Made by a program: the position numbers and the translations under genes. Positions 1 to 7,991 of a stretch of DNA of 23,293 bases are shown here, piece by piece. Origin of the DNA: a virus; the IMG/VR virus record IMGVR_UViG_3300020572_000043, positions 1 to 23,293 of that record; one strand, 5' to 3'. How positions within the stretch are numbered: the first letter of the stretch is position 1; each line of letters starts with the position of its first letter. A model generated the notes under the pieces. That model searched no databases. It saw only the letters and a program-made list of their open reading frames with translations, and was not told the DNA's origin.

Positions 1-68
1 GAGTGCGCGTCTGCCCGAAATACGCACCATTTTAGCAAAAAAACCAAATCCTAAACTCCACCACGTCC

Positions 69-734
69 ATGAGCCAGAAATTCGAAATCAAAAGTGTCGC
101 AGTCGCGTCGCTCAAACCCTATGCCAACAACGCGCGAACGCATTCCGAAGAGCAAGTCGCACAGCTTGCAAAATCCATCGAGGAGTTTGGGTTTAACAAC
201 CCCATCCTCATCCAAGAAGATTTAACTGTCATCGCCGGGCATGGCAGACTTGCGGCCGCAACGAAGCTTGGCATGACTGAGGTGCCGACCATCACTCTCA
301 GTCACCTGTCTCCCTCGCAGATGCGCGCGTATGTGCTTGCGGATAACAAGCTCGCCCTCAACGCCGGGTGGGATGCGGACATCCTCAAAGCTGAACTCCT
401 TGCCATTCAGGAAGCCGGAGAAATCGACCTGTCGCTCATCGGCTTCGACGAAAGTGACCTTGGCTACCTCATCACCGATGTCGGTGACGTGGAGCAGTTG
501 ACCTCTTCCGGCGAGGACCGCGGCAAAAGCATCAGCGAACGCAAGGGTGACTACGACAAGTCCATCATCCGGCAGATTATCCTCGTCTACGGAATGGAGG
601 AGTACAACGCGGTCATTGACGCGCTCGCGGACTACGCTGACAAGTTCGGCCTTGCAAACAACGCTGAGGTCGTTAACCATCTTCTGGAATCCAATGGCTA
701 TCAAGTCAATACACGCCAAGTTCAGGGAGATTAA
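69..734 (+). CDS. ParB/Sulfiredoxin-fold (ParB N-terminal-like) protein
   Basis: This 221-aa protein carries a ParB N-terminal-like domain at about residues 8-100. It begins with a strand containing SLKPYANNART, followed by a helix (EEQVAQLAKSIEEFGF), the strand PILIQ and the signature GHGRLAAATKLGM near residues 57-69. The C-terminal 70 residues form a second, mainly helical domain with a strand at IIRQIILVYG. Phage proteins of this fold are often DNA-binding or nuclease-like and often neighbour DNA methyltransferases or other modification enzymes; they are not necessarily partition proteins. No ParA is visible. The next gene, a TET/JBP-like dioxygenase, starts inside this gene's 3' end (40-base overlap), so the two are probably translationally coupled. 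The start is the first ATG after an A-rich, CA-type leader. The fold is fairly certain; the exact role in DNA modification is inferred from the neighbour. Confidence 0.85.
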   Translation: MSQKFEIKSVAVASLKPYANNARTHSEEQVAQLAKSIEEFGFNNPILIQEDLTVIAGHGRLAAATKLGMTEVPTITLSHLSPSQMRAYVLADNKLALNAGWDADILKAELLAIQEAGEIDLSLIGFDESDLGYLITDVGDVEQLTSSGEDRGKSISERKGDYDKSIIRQIILVYGMEEYNAVIDALADYADKFGLANNAEVVNHLLESNGYQVNTRQVQGD

Positions 735-1515
735 TCTCAAGGAGTACAAGTCGCGCTCCGCGAAGCCGGAGGACGGCTCTACCCTCATTGACGAGAACAC
801 CATCGTTTACTTGGGTGACCAGATTGTTCTGGTCTACATCGCCAAGGTAGACGAGGACATGCGTGAGTTCGTCGAGGCCTTGGGCCGGGTCAACTACTCC
901 AAGAATTACCGGAGCAACGGACTGCTCACGACGAGCCGCATCTTCGGATACGCGCCGCGTAATGTCGTCCGCAATCACCCGTGCCGGGCCGCGTCCATCG
1001 CCGCGGAGCAACCCAACGAGAGCGACATCGTTCAGCGATTCGCCGAGGTTGCGGCAAAGTACTACCATGCGTACAACCCGGCCCTCGCCGAAACCCACCT
1101 ACAGCTGACGGAGGAGAAGGTGCTTGCCGGATACCGCATCGGTAGCTCGATGTTTACGAGCGGCATCATCAACCACAACAATCCGCTCAAGTACCACTTC
1201 GACGCGGGCAACTACAAGAATGTGTGGTCGGCCATGTTCGCGTTCAAGAAGAACATTGAGGGCGGCTACCTTGCCTTGCCGGAGCTGAACCTGTGCCTGA
1301 AGTGTACCCACGGAAGTCTTACATTGTTTGACGGTCAGTCTTACCTTCATGGCGTGACCCCGATTCGGAAGCTTTCCGAGGATGCCGTCCGGTACACTGT
1401 GGTCTTCTACAGCCTCCAGCAGATGTGGAATTGCGAGATGCCTAAGGATGAGATTTCCCGCATCCGTGCCAAGCGAGCCGAGGTTGAACTGAAGAAGCGT
1501 AACAAGCAATCCTGA
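694..1515 (+). CDS. TET/JBP-like 2-oxoglutarate- and Fe(II)-dependent dioxygenase
   Basis: This protein (273 aa from the ATG at 694) shows the jelly-roll dioxygenase pattern. It has the iron ligands H168-x-D170 (YHFDAGN), the strand pair GGYLALPEL at about 190-198, a turn with FDGQ at 212-215, the distal iron ligand H219 (YLHGVTPI) and a 2-oxoglutarate-binding arginine at about R233 (VRYTVVFYS). HxD, then GG..LPE, then HG.TP is typical of the TET/JBP group, which oxidises the methyl carbon of 5-methylcytosine or thymine in DNA. Phage members are known to start hypermodification of the virion DNA. The frame opens at 547 but codes no sensible protein before 694, so 694 is the chosen start, overlapping the ParB-like gene. 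A methyltransferase or downstream glycosylation enzyme is not in the window, so the substrate base cannot be told. The family is well supported; its action on DNA is inferred. Confidence 0.82.
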   Translation: MAIKSIHAKFREINLKEYKSRSAKPEDGSTLIDENTIVYLGDQIVLVYIAKVDEDMREFVEALGRVNYSKNYRSNGLLTTSRIFGYAPRNVVRNHPCRAASIAAEQPNESDIVQRFAEVAAKYYHAYNPALAETHLQLTEEKVLAGYRIGSSMFTSGIINHNNPLKYHFDAGNYKNVWSAMFAFKKNIEGGYLALPELNLCLKCTHGSLTLFDGQSYLHGVTPIRKLSEDAVRYTVVFYSLQQMWNCEMPKDEISRIRAKRAEVELKKRNKQS

Positions 1516-2111
1516 TGGCGGTCAGCCAAAAGACGCTCGCCGAAAGGTGGGAGCTTTCTCCGGGCCGCATCTCTCAACTGGTGTCCGAGGGTATGCCTTT
1601 GGACAGCGTCGAGGAGGCGGAGAAGTGGAGGGCGCAACGCCACCTGACCACAGGTATCGCTCCGGGCGATTACAAGCTCGATTCCGCGCCGGGGGAGGGC
1701 AACCCCGAGGAGGTCGAAGAAAAGGCTCCACAGACGGTGCTAGAGACCTTCGACTCCATCGTGGAGCGACAGCGTATCCTCGTCCAGATTTCCCGCAACC
1801 AATACATCAAGGCGGTCAAGTCCGGCTCGCCGCAACAGTCCCGGCTCTACGCCTCCTACGACAAGACCGTAAACACCCTGACCAAGCTGAAGGCGGAAGC
1901 GGACAGGCTCGCGCTTATGAACCGGGAATACATCCGGGCCTCGGATGCGACGGAAGCCATGCGGAAGCTTGCGAGCGATTTCGTCAATCGTCTGGACAAG
2001 CTCGCGCTCGATGTTGCGGAAGCCTGTAACCCGGAGAACCCGGCGAAGGCGGTCAAGGCTCTTGAGGCTTGGTCGCTGAGAATCCGCACGGAGCTTTCCA
2101 AGGATGGATAA
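1515..2111 (+). CDS. Terminase small subunit-like DNA-packaging protein
   Basis: The protein is 198 aa. Residues 1-45 look like a helix-turn-helix of the Nu1 type: TLAERWELSPGRISQLVSEG is followed by a short wing and EKWRAQR. The middle is polar and acidic (about 55-75). The rest, about 80-195, is strongly helical and probably oligomerises. It lies directly before the large terminase and overlaps it by 8 bases; its ATG shares a base with the TGA of the dioxygenase gene (TGATG). The small terminase recognises the packaging site on concatemeric DNA and regulates the large subunit. Identity rests on the helix-turn-helix, the size and the position; the sequence match itself is moderate. Confidence 0.75.
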   Translation: MAVSQKTLAERWELSPGRISQLVSEGMPLDSVEEAEKWRAQRHLTTGIAPGDYKLDSAPGEGNPEEVEEKAPQTVLETFDSIVERQRILVQISRNQYIKAVKSGSPQQSRLYASYDKTVNTLTKLKAEADRLALMNREYIRASDATEAMRKLASDFVNRLDKLALDVAEACNPENPAKAVKALEAWSLRIRTELSKDG

Positions 2112-3927
2112 GGCGGAACTGCTCAAGGTCGGCAGGACGGTCATCCGTCCGGCTTACTCTGGCGACATCGTGGACTGGCTTGAGCAGAACGTGCTGGCAA
2201 TCCCCGACTCTCCGATGCCCGGCCCGTTCAGAGCCGAGCGCACTCCGTGGATTGCCGAGGCCTTGCGTATCGCGGCTGACCCGGAGACACGGCTCCTGAC
2301 AATCCTTGCCAGCATTCAGTCCGGCAAGTCCCTGCTCGCGCGGTTGTTTTCCTGCTACGTCATCGCGAATCAGCCCGGCCCTACCATGGTGCTTCAGGCT
2401 ACGGATGCAGAGGCGAAAGACTTCTCTATCCGCTACCTCCGCCCGGTCTGGAACAACTGTCCGCCGGTCAAAGCAAAGTTCAAGAACGACGACATGGAGC
2501 GCTCGACGACTTCGGACTTCGACCGGATGACCATCTACTGTCGTGGCATCCACAACGAGACAAACCTTCAGCGTCTGTCTTTGCGTTACGTCATCGCAGA
2601 CGAGTGCTGGATGGCTCCGCAGGGGCACTTAGCGGAAGCCTCTGCGCGCGTCACCGCGTTTGGCTGGATGGGTAAGCGCATCTTCATGTCGCAGGGTGGT
2701 CAGGACGGTCAGGAGTTCCACCAGCTCCATGAGGCAACGGACATGCGGGATTGGAACATGTGTTGCCCGGCTTGCGGACACCTTCAGCCTTGGGTATGGG
2801 CACAGGTTAAGTTCCCGGATGACGCGAAGGTCAACGACGAGTGGGACTTGCTGAAGGTTTCTCACAACACGACCTACGAGTGTGTTTCTTGCAAGGCCAA
2901 GCTTCCGGACACTAACGCCACCCGGCTTGAAGCCAACGCGAATGGCAAGTTTGTTTCAACCAAGGCCTCCAGCAACGCAAGCTACGTCGGACTGCATTGG
3001 AACAGCATCGCGACCATGAGCTGGGGCGAGCTTGCGGTGATGCTCATCAAAGCCAAGGAATCCATCGAGGAGTACGGCGATGAGGAGCCTCTACGCATCT
3101 TCATCCAGAAGAGGCTCGCCGAAAAGTTCGAAGAACAGCCGGACGAAATCAAGACCGATGCCACTCCGAGCGACTTCGCTATGGGGTCGGACTGGGAACA
3201 GGAGGGGGGATTCGTGAAAGGACACCCGACCGCGTTCCACTTAATTACGCCGGAGATGAGGGTGGAACCGGACTTCGTCCGCATGCGATTCATGGGCGTT
3301 GACGTGCAGAAGCGCGGTTTCTATTGGGTCATCCGCGGCTGGTCTGGCGACGGACGCTCCCGGCTTGTGGACTGCGGTTACTGCTTCTCTTGGTCACAGC
3401 TTGCCGAGGCTCACAAGAAATACCAAGTCCACCCTGCTAATGTGTTCATTGACTCCGGCTACCAGCCGGACGAGGTGCTTCAGGCATGTGCGGCAAACGG
3501 GTGGGTGGCGACCCGTGGCGACCAGCGCAACGAGTTCGCTTGGAGGGTCAAGACCCCGGTCGGCCTCAAGACAGAACTGCGGCCCTACTCTGCCCCGGTG
3601 GTCGAGGCGGTCGGCAACAAGCGCGTCAAGAGGTTCTACTTCTCAAATCTCCGCCTGAAGGACGTGCTGGCGGCGCTCATCAAGCGCGGCAAGCACATGA
3701 TTCCCAAGGATGTCTCCGACGAATACCGCGAGCAGATGAAGTCAGAGAAGCGAACCATTGCCACGAACGGGAAGCCATTCTGGGAGCAAATCGGGTCAAA
3801 GGACAATCACTTCTGGGACTGCGAGGTCATCTGCATCCTCCCGGCCTTGGCTTGGCGGCTGACGGGCAAGCCGGACGACGTCATCGTGCCGGAAGAGAAG
3901 GAAGCTTCCGGCGAGACAGAGGCTTGA
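2104..3927 (+). CDS. Terminase large subunit, GpA family
   Basis: The protein is 607 aa, near the usual length for lambda gpA-type terminases. The N-terminal ATPase has a Walker A-like loop ASIQSGKS (69-76) and a Walker B segment YVIADECWM with D166/E167. A zinc-binding insertion follows: C221-x2-C224 and C260-x2-C263. The C-terminal RNase H-like nuclease has D400 (MGVDVQ), D450 (VFIDSGY) and D572 (FWDCEV) as likely metal ligands. It translocates DNA into the prohead and cuts the concatemer, docked on the portal encoded downstream. The start at 2104 overlaps the small subunit gene and has AAGG just upstream, one of the few SD-like matches in the window. All expected catalytic motifs are intact. 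Confidence 0.95.
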   Translation: MDKAELLKVGRTVIRPAYSGDIVDWLEQNVLAIPDSPMPGPFRAERTPWIAEALRIAADPETRLLTILASIQSGKSLLARLFSCYVIANQPGPTMVLQATDAEAKDFSIRYLRPVWNNCPPVKAKFKNDDMERSTTSDFDRMTIYCRGIHNETNLQRLSLRYVIADECWMAPQGHLAEASARVTAFGWMGKRIFMSQGGQDGQEFHQLHEATDMRDWNMCCPACGHLQPWVWAQVKFPDDAKVNDEWDLLKVSHNTTYECVSCKAKLPDTNATRLEANANGKFVSTKASSNASYVGLHWNSIATMSWGELAVMLIKAKESIEEYGDEEPLRIFIQKRLAEKFEEQPDEIKTDATPSDFAMGSDWEQEGGFVKGHPTAFHLITPEMRVEPDFVRMRFMGVDVQKRGFYWVIRGWSGDGRSRLVDCGYCFSWSQLAEAHKKYQVHPANVFIDSGYQPDEVLQACAANGWVATRGDQRNEFAWRVKTPVGLKTELRPYSAPVVEAVGNKRVKRFYFSNLRLKDVLAALIKRGKHMIPKDVSDEYREQMKSEKRTIATNGKPFWEQIGSKDNHFWDCEVICILPALAWRLTGKPDDVIVPEEKEASGETEA

Positions 3928-4057
3928 CATCCCGGGCCGGGGATTCAGATTCAACTCGCACCTCCTTTGCTCGGGCATGGGTTTCGGAGGCGGCACCCAT
4001 CCCCTCTGCCAACATGGTCAAGGGATGGGCCTTCCATTTTGACTCCCGCGTAGGGTT
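3928..4057 (+). other. Terminase-gpW spacer with competing hairpins
   Basis: This 130-base gap holds two mutually exclusive pairings. ACCCAT (3995-4000) can pair with ATGGGT (3977-3982). Alternatively, the overlapping CCCATCCC (3996-4003) can pair perfectly over 8 bases with GGGATGGG (4022-4029), followed a few bases later by TTTT. The layout recalls an attenuator, but the 18-base loop is large. The gap ends in copy 1 of the TTGACTCCCGCGTAGG repeat. A 21-codon ATG frame (3977-4042) also spans the hairpins and ends on the repeat's own TGA; it has no recognisable start signal. Confidence 0.3.
4039..4054 (+). promoter_or_regulatory. Start-associated repeat TTGACTCCCGCGTAGG, copy 1
   Basis: This is a perfect 16-base copy, 3 bases (GTT) before the ATG at 4058. 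Copies 3 and 5 have the same 3-base spacing. The function is unknown; it resembles the start-associated sequences reported in cluster K mycobacteriophages in placement, not in sequence. Confidence 0.8.
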
Positions 4058-4324
4058 ATGGCTCAGGCAACCGGGTGCTTTCTAATCCTATCTCAAGCTC
4101 GCATTGAGGCTATTGCTGACAAGGCCGCAAGCCTCTTGATGGAGGGGAAGACCATGATGAGTTACACGGATTCCGGCACTTCTGTCACCAAGTCCTTCCC
4201 TATGGATATCCAGACGACTCTGATTGAATGCCGATATGCGCTTCAAATCAAAGACCCGGCCCAATACGGAGCAATCGACCGAGTTCGCGTTTACAATGGA
4301 CTCTGGAACTTCCGCGGTCTATAA
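4058..4324 (+). CDS. gpW-like head-tail joining protein
   Basis: This 88-aa protein lies between the large terminase and the portal, exactly where lambda carries gpW (68 aa), which closes the head below the portal. Its plan also fits gpW: a first helix (ARIEAIADKAASLLMEGK, about 13-30), a short beta hairpin (TMMSYTDSGTSVTKSFP) and a second helix (IQTTLIECRYALQ). The ATG at 4058 follows the 16-base repeat with a 3-base spacer. Similarity is structural and positional, not by residue-level identity, so gpW-like is a reasoned call. A generic small head protein is the alternative. Confidence 0.6.
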   Translation: MAQATGCFLILSQARIEAIADKAASLLMEGKTMMSYTDSGTSVTKSFPMDIQTTLIECRYALQIKDPAQYGAIDRVRVYNGLWNFRGL

Positions 4325-4330
4325 GAGTTT

Positions 4331-5911
4331 ATGCCTAAGAAACTTACCAAGTCCCAAGTTCGCAAAGCTGTCGCTGATGTTAAGGCGTATGCCCGCAAAA
4401 AGGGACTGAAGACCATGGCCGACGGGTTCGGCGGCGGAGGTTCGGGCATCTTCTCGCAGTTTGAAGGCGCGAAGTATTCCAATAAGCGCCAGTGGGTCAA
4501 CACCCCGTGGCCCGCCGACCAGAAGAAGGTGATGACGGTCTTCGACCGCCAAGAGCTTACGCGCAAGATGCGCTGGCTGGCGGTCAACTCCGGACTCATC
4601 CGTCAGATGATTTCTGACAATGTGATGTACGCTATCGGCGACGGCATCCGTGGTCAGGCCGCAAGCAAGGACCAGAATTGGAACGGGCTGGCGGAGCATT
4701 ATTTCCTTGATTGGGCGAACAAGCCTTGCGACATCACCGGGCGATTCAACTTCTGGGAATGCCAGCAGATTGCTTGCCGCAAGGTGGATGTGGACGGCGA
4801 AATGTTCGTCCTCAAGACTTTCTCTACTGACGGAGTTGCCAAGATTCAGCTCATCGAATCTCACCGGGTGGGCACTTCTGCGGCCGCAATGGGTGCGCCG
4901 GAAGGCATGTTCGACGGCATCATGTTCAACAAGTTCGGAGCGGTTGTCGGCTACAATGTCATCCGTAGTGACGGCACGACCCGGATGGTTCCGGCTAACT
5001 CAATGCTCCACTTGCACCACCCTGAGAATGTTTCGGGTGCGCGGGCTTACTCCCCGATGCAACACAGCATCAACAACCTCATTGACATCCTTGAGATTCT
5101 GTCGATGGAGAAGCTTGCCGTCAAGACTGCCGGGGACATCACCCGAACCATCACTCGCGAGAATCCGCAGTTCGACGGAAGTGTTTCCGACTTCCAAGCC
5201 TTCGGCATGCGGCCGCAGGATTACCCGAATGGCGTTTACGACAACCCGGAACAGGTCGGCGCGTTCATCGGCGGTAAGATTCTCTCCCTTGCTCCCGGCG
5301 AGAAGCTCGACAGCTTCCAGAGCCAGCGTCCGAACGCAACCTTCACCGGGTTCATCGAGCATCTCCAGAAAGACTCGACCGCGGGAGTCCTCCCCTATCA
5401 GTTCACGGCAGACCCCAACGGCATCGGCGGCTCCGCCATTCGCCTCGTTGTCAGCAAGGCAGAACGCCACTTCGGCGCTCGCCAGCACATGTTCATGACG
5501 CGTTTCCTTACCCCGGTCTGGGGCTACGTCATCGGCAACGCCATCGCCCGCGGCGACCTCCCGCCCAACGACGAATGGTACAAGGTAAATTGGGTCACCC
5601 CTCGCCGCGTTACTGTCGATGCGGGCCGGGAATCCGCGGCGAACCAGAAGGACATCGCGATGGGACTCAAGACCCTGTCCGACCACTTCTCTGAGCTGGG
5701 CATGGACCCTCGCGAGGAAATCCGCCGCCGGGCCGCAGATGCCAAGCTCATCCAAGAAACCGCGACGGAGTTCAATGTTCCGGTTTCCTCCATTTACCAG
5801 CCTTCCAACAACCCGGCGGACATCGACCAGACGCTCGGCAACAGTCCTGCCCCGGTGCAGGAATCATTCACCCCATTCCCTGACGAATCTCAAAACAACT
5901 CCAATGCGTAA
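4331..5911 (+). CDS. Phage portal protein, lambda family
   Basis: The protein is 526 aa, matching lambda gpB (533 aa). Recognisable family segments are the early helix RWLAVNSGLIRQMISDNVMYAIGDGI (about 82-107), the central LIESHRV and MLHLHHPENVSGARAYSP blocks, and the late WVTPRRVTVDAGRESAANQKD segment with a helical clip/wing region around GLKTLSDHFSELGMDPREE. Twelve copies form the ring at the capsid vertex through which the terminase pumps DNA. It has a glycine-rich patch at about 32-38 (FGGGGSG). The last bases overlap the start of the protease gene by 8. The start at 4331 is the first ATG after the gpW-like gene's stop. High confidence. Confidence 0.95.
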   Translation: MPKKLTKSQVRKAVADVKAYARKKGLKTMADGFGGGGSGIFSQFEGAKYSNKRQWVNTPWPADQKKVMTVFDRQELTRKMRWLAVNSGLIRQMISDNVMYAIGDGIRGQAASKDQNWNGLAEHYFLDWANKPCDITGRFNFWECQQIACRKVDVDGEMFVLKTFSTDGVAKIQLIESHRVGTSAAAMGAPEGMFDGIMFNKFGAVVGYNVIRSDGTTRMVPANSMLHLHHPENVSGARAYSPMQHSINNLIDILEILSMEKLAVKTAGDITRTITRENPQFDGSVSDFQAFGMRPQDYPNGVYDNPEQVGAFIGGKILSLAPGEKLDSFQSQRPNATFTGFIEHLQKDSTAGVLPYQFTADPNGIGGSAIRLVVSKAERHFGARQHMFMTRFLTPVWGYVIGNAIARGDLPPNDEWYKVNWVTPRRVTVDAGRESAANQKDIAMGLKTLSDHFSELGMDPREEIRRRAADAKLIQETATEFNVPVSSIYQPSNNPADIDQTLGNSPAPVQESFTPFPDESQNNSNA

Positions 5912-7223
5912 TCTCTCCAAGGACTTCAAGGGCCAGCGCCCTCTCCTCATCCAGCCCGCTCAGGCGGAGGCATACCTCAACCGGGTCGGCGACATGGAAA
6001 TCCCCATGGACGCGAAGATGTCCGACATGGGCGAAATGCTTTCCGCCATCTTCGGCGAGAAGCCGACCCTCGAAAAGTTCCCGCCCTTCGCCATCATCCC
6101 GGTCAAGGGTGTCATCGGCAAGAACCTGTCCGAGCTTGAGTCGCTTTGCGGCTGTTGCGACATCCACGACGTCGAGGAAATGCTTGAGGAGTGCGAACGC
6201 GACACCTCCATTAAGACCATCATTCTCGACATCGACTCCCCCGGCGGCACGTCCGTAGGTGTCCCTGAACTCGCCAACAGAATCAAGAATTGCTCCAAGG
6301 AGGTCATCTCCTTCACGGGCAACGAATGCTGTTCCGCGGCTTACTGGCTTGGCTCTCAGGCCTCCAAGTTCTACGCAACCCCTTCGTCGTCCGTAGGCTC
6401 AATCGGCGTGTACATCGCCTTCCCTGACTGCTCGGAAGCTTTCAAGATGGAAGGGGTCAAGATGGATGTCATCAAGTCTGGCACTTACAAGGGTGCGGGC
6501 ATCCCGGGAACCTCCCTTGACGAGAACCAGCGCAAGATGCTCCAGCAGGAAGTCTCTGACATCCACGCCGACTTCAAGGAGGCGGTTAAGTCCGTCCGTA
6601 CCTTCGTCGAGGACAGCTCGATGGAAGGCCAGATGTTCTCCGGCAAGCGCGGTGCTGAAGCCGGGCTGGTCACTTCCCTGACCAATGGCTTTGACGAAAT
6701 GCTCAAGGAGATGGATGCGGCCGTGTTCACTCAGGTCGAGTCCGACGAGGAAAACGACAAGCGCCACGCCGATGAGATGGGTGCTTCTTCTGAGGAAGAC
6801 GGCGAAGAAGAGAAAGCGTTCGCGAAGGCCATGTCGGCCGCTGACCGCGCTCTCTCCGGCCTGAAGATTAAGATGTCCTCCGAGGAGGAAGACGAAGACA
6901 AGAAGTCCGAAGACGAAGACGAAGAGGACGAAAAGAAGTCCGAAGGAGACGACGAGGAGCCGAAGGAGGAGGACGAGGAGGAAAAGCCCGAGTCCAAGTC
7001 TGACGACGACGAGAAGCCCGAATCCGAGGACGAAGACGAAGAGAAGAAATCCGAGGACGACGAGGGTACCGAACCCCAGCCGGACGGCGAGGACAAGCCC
7101 GACGAGGACAAGTCCAAGGACGACGCGGACGACGAGAATGACTCCGGTGAGAAAGCTGTCGAGACGGACTCCAAGCACAACAAGGATTCGGTCAAGAAGA
7201 ACCGCTCAAAGGGAGTCGCTTGA
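5904..7223 (+). CDS. Capsid-maturation serine protease, peptidase family S49, with acidic C-terminal tail
   Basis: The protein is 439 aa from the ATG at 5904; the open frame begins upstream at 5619 but that part is a shadow of the portal gene. Residues 60-270 form an S49/ClpP-crotonase fold: DIDSPGG (109-115), the nucleophile S144 in ECCSAAYWLG and the general base K196 in SGTYKGAG. The 52-residue Ser-Lys spacing equals that of Bacillus SppA. Such enzymes (lambda gpC) process scaffold and portal during head maturation. From about residue 280 to 420 the protein turns into an extreme Glu/Asp/Lys/Ser tract with no hydrophobic core, unlike lambda gpC, whose C-terminal part overlaps the Nu3 scaffold. 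A separate scaffold-like gene follows. The tail may be disordered and act in assembly or be cleaved off. Its TGA lies inside copy 2 of the 16-base repeat. Confidence 0.9.
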   Translation: MRNLSKDFKGQRPLLIQPAQAEAYLNRVGDMEIPMDAKMSDMGEMLSAIFGEKPTLEKFPPFAIIPVKGVIGKNLSELESLCGCCDIHDVEEMLEECERDTSIKTIILDIDSPGGTSVGVPELANRIKNCSKEVISFTGNECCSAAYWLGSQASKFYATPSSSVGSIGVYIAFPDCSEAFKMEGVKMDVIKSGTYKGAGIPGTSLDENQRKMLQQEVSDIHADFKEAVKSVRTFVEDSSMEGQMFSGKRGAEAGLVTSLTNGFDEMLKEMDAAVFTQVESDEENDKRHADEMGASSEEDGEEEKAFAKAMSAADRALSGLKIKMSSEEEDEDKKSEDEDEEDEKKSEGDDEEPKEEDEEEKPESKSDDDEKPESEDEDEEKKSEDDEGTEPQPDGEDKPDEDKSKDDADDENDSGEKAVETDSKHNKDSVKKNRSKGVA

Positions 7224-7235
7224 CTCCCGCGTAGG
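7220..7235 (+). promoter_or_regulatory. Start-associated repeat TTGACTCCCGCGTAGG, copy 2
   Basis: This perfect copy overlaps the TGA stop of the protease gene (7221-7223). It ends 16 bases before the ATG at 7252. Like copy 4 it continues with a shared CTCAAC tail, marking a second spacing subclass. Confidence 0.8.
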
Positions 7236-7251
7236 CTCAACTCAAAGACCG

Positions 7252-7716
7252 ATGACCCTCGAAGAATCCCTCAAGGCGCTGAAGTCCGCCTTCACCTCCA
7301 AGTCCGGCGAAGCCGAAGCCATGGCGAAGGAAGTCTCTGAACTCAAGGCCGCGAACCAGTCCTTCAAGGACTCCGCTGAAGCCTCCGCCAAGGCCTCCGT
7401 CAAGGCGGTCGCCGCGGTCGCCGCCGAGCGCGATGCCGCCATCGCCAAGGTCGAGGAACTGACCAAGGCACTCGCCGCCACCGAAGAGCTCAAGAAGCAG
7501 GCTGTCTCGCAGATTGAGTCCGTCGGCAAGAAGTCTGCGTCCATCGCCGCCTCCGTCGGTGTCAACCCGGTGGAAATCTCCGCCGCGGACAGCGTCGCCT
7601 CCAAGTCTCCGGAAGAAGTCTGGAACGAGTACCTCGCCATCAGCAACCCGGCCGAGAAGCTTGCGTTCTACAACAAGAACCGCACGTCCATCGTCGCCCA
7701 TCTGGGCATCAAGTAA
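7252..7716 (+). CDS. Scaffold-like coiled-coil head protein
   Basis: This 154-aa protein is rich in Ala, Lys, Glu and Ser, with a long helical, coiled-coil-prone stretch at about residues 1-100 (SELKAANQSFK, AAERDAAIAKVEELTKAL, ATEELKKQ). The C-terminal part is more compact, with PEEVWNEYLAISNPAEKLAFYNKNR. It lies between the protease and the capsid genes, where scaffold proteins are encoded, and its composition fits a scaffold that the S49 protease could digest. The open frame starts at 7138, but the ATG at 7252, just after the repeat, is chosen because the earlier part overlaps the protease gene. The role is inferred from position and composition. Confidence 0.6.
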   Translation: MTLEESLKALKSAFTSKSGEAEAMAKEVSELKAANQSFKDSAEASAKASVKAVAAVAAERDAAIAKVEELTKALAATEELKKQAVSQIESVGKKSASIAASVGVNPVEISAADSVASKSPEEVWNEYLAISNPAEKLAFYNKNRTSIVAHLGIK

Positions 7717-7722
7717 TTTACC

Positions 7723-7959
7723 ATGGCTCTCCCTGCATCTCTTACCGCAGAAATCGGAACCCTCCTTTCTGGGTCTTGGACTCAGATTGTCGCAGACGCT
7801 GAAGCGAACGGAGGCATTACCAATTTTTCCTTCAGCATCAGGCTGACTGAAGTCACCTCTCCTACCGGCCCGGTCAACTACGACATCGGTTTCACTCACC
7901 GTTTCCGTACGGAGGTTTCCCAGAGCCAGTCTGAACGCGTCACCGGAACGGCTTCCTAA
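7723..7959 (+). CDS. Small protein of unknown function between scaffold and capsid genes
   Basis: This 78-aa protein appears mainly beta after a short N-terminal helix (LTAEIGTLLSGSWTQIVADAE). Alternating patterns such as NFSFSIRLTEV and NYDIGFTHRFRTEV suggest strands. It sits where lambda encodes the head-decoration protein gpD, but I see no real similarity to gpD and it is shorter. Possible roles are decoration, capsid accessory or regulation of head assembly. It is probably expressed, since it sits 6 bases after the scaffold stop and fits the operon. The start ATG follows TTTACC with no SD sequence. Confidence 0.55.
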   Translation: MALPASLTAEIGTLLSGSWTQIVADAEANGGITNFSFSIRLTEVTSPTGPVNYDIGFTHRFRTEVSQSQSERVTGTAS

Positions 7960-7991
7960 TTTTTCACCCACCCCTCACTCCCTAAATAATC

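Noticed and set aside
1-35. 3' end of an upstream gene (frame ending in TAG at 33-35)
   Set aside because: Only about 10 codons are visible and other frames are also open; it cannot be supported as a gene remnant.
4039-4070. Reading TTGACT of the 16-base repeat as a sigma-70 -35 box
   Set aside because: No TATAAT-like sequence lies about 17 bases downstream in the copies checked (1, 2 and 3), and that position falls in or near the coding region.
3486-4085. A 199-aa plus-strand frame crossing the end of the terminase gene and the spacer
   Set aside because: It lies mostly inside the terminase gene in another frame, with Arg/Gly-rich nonsense composition.
6399-7240. Minus-strand frames opposite the protease acidic tail (Leu/Val/Phe-rich, or Ser-rich)
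   Set aside because: They are the complement of the Glu/Asp/Lys/Ser repeats and have no start context or neighbours on that strand.
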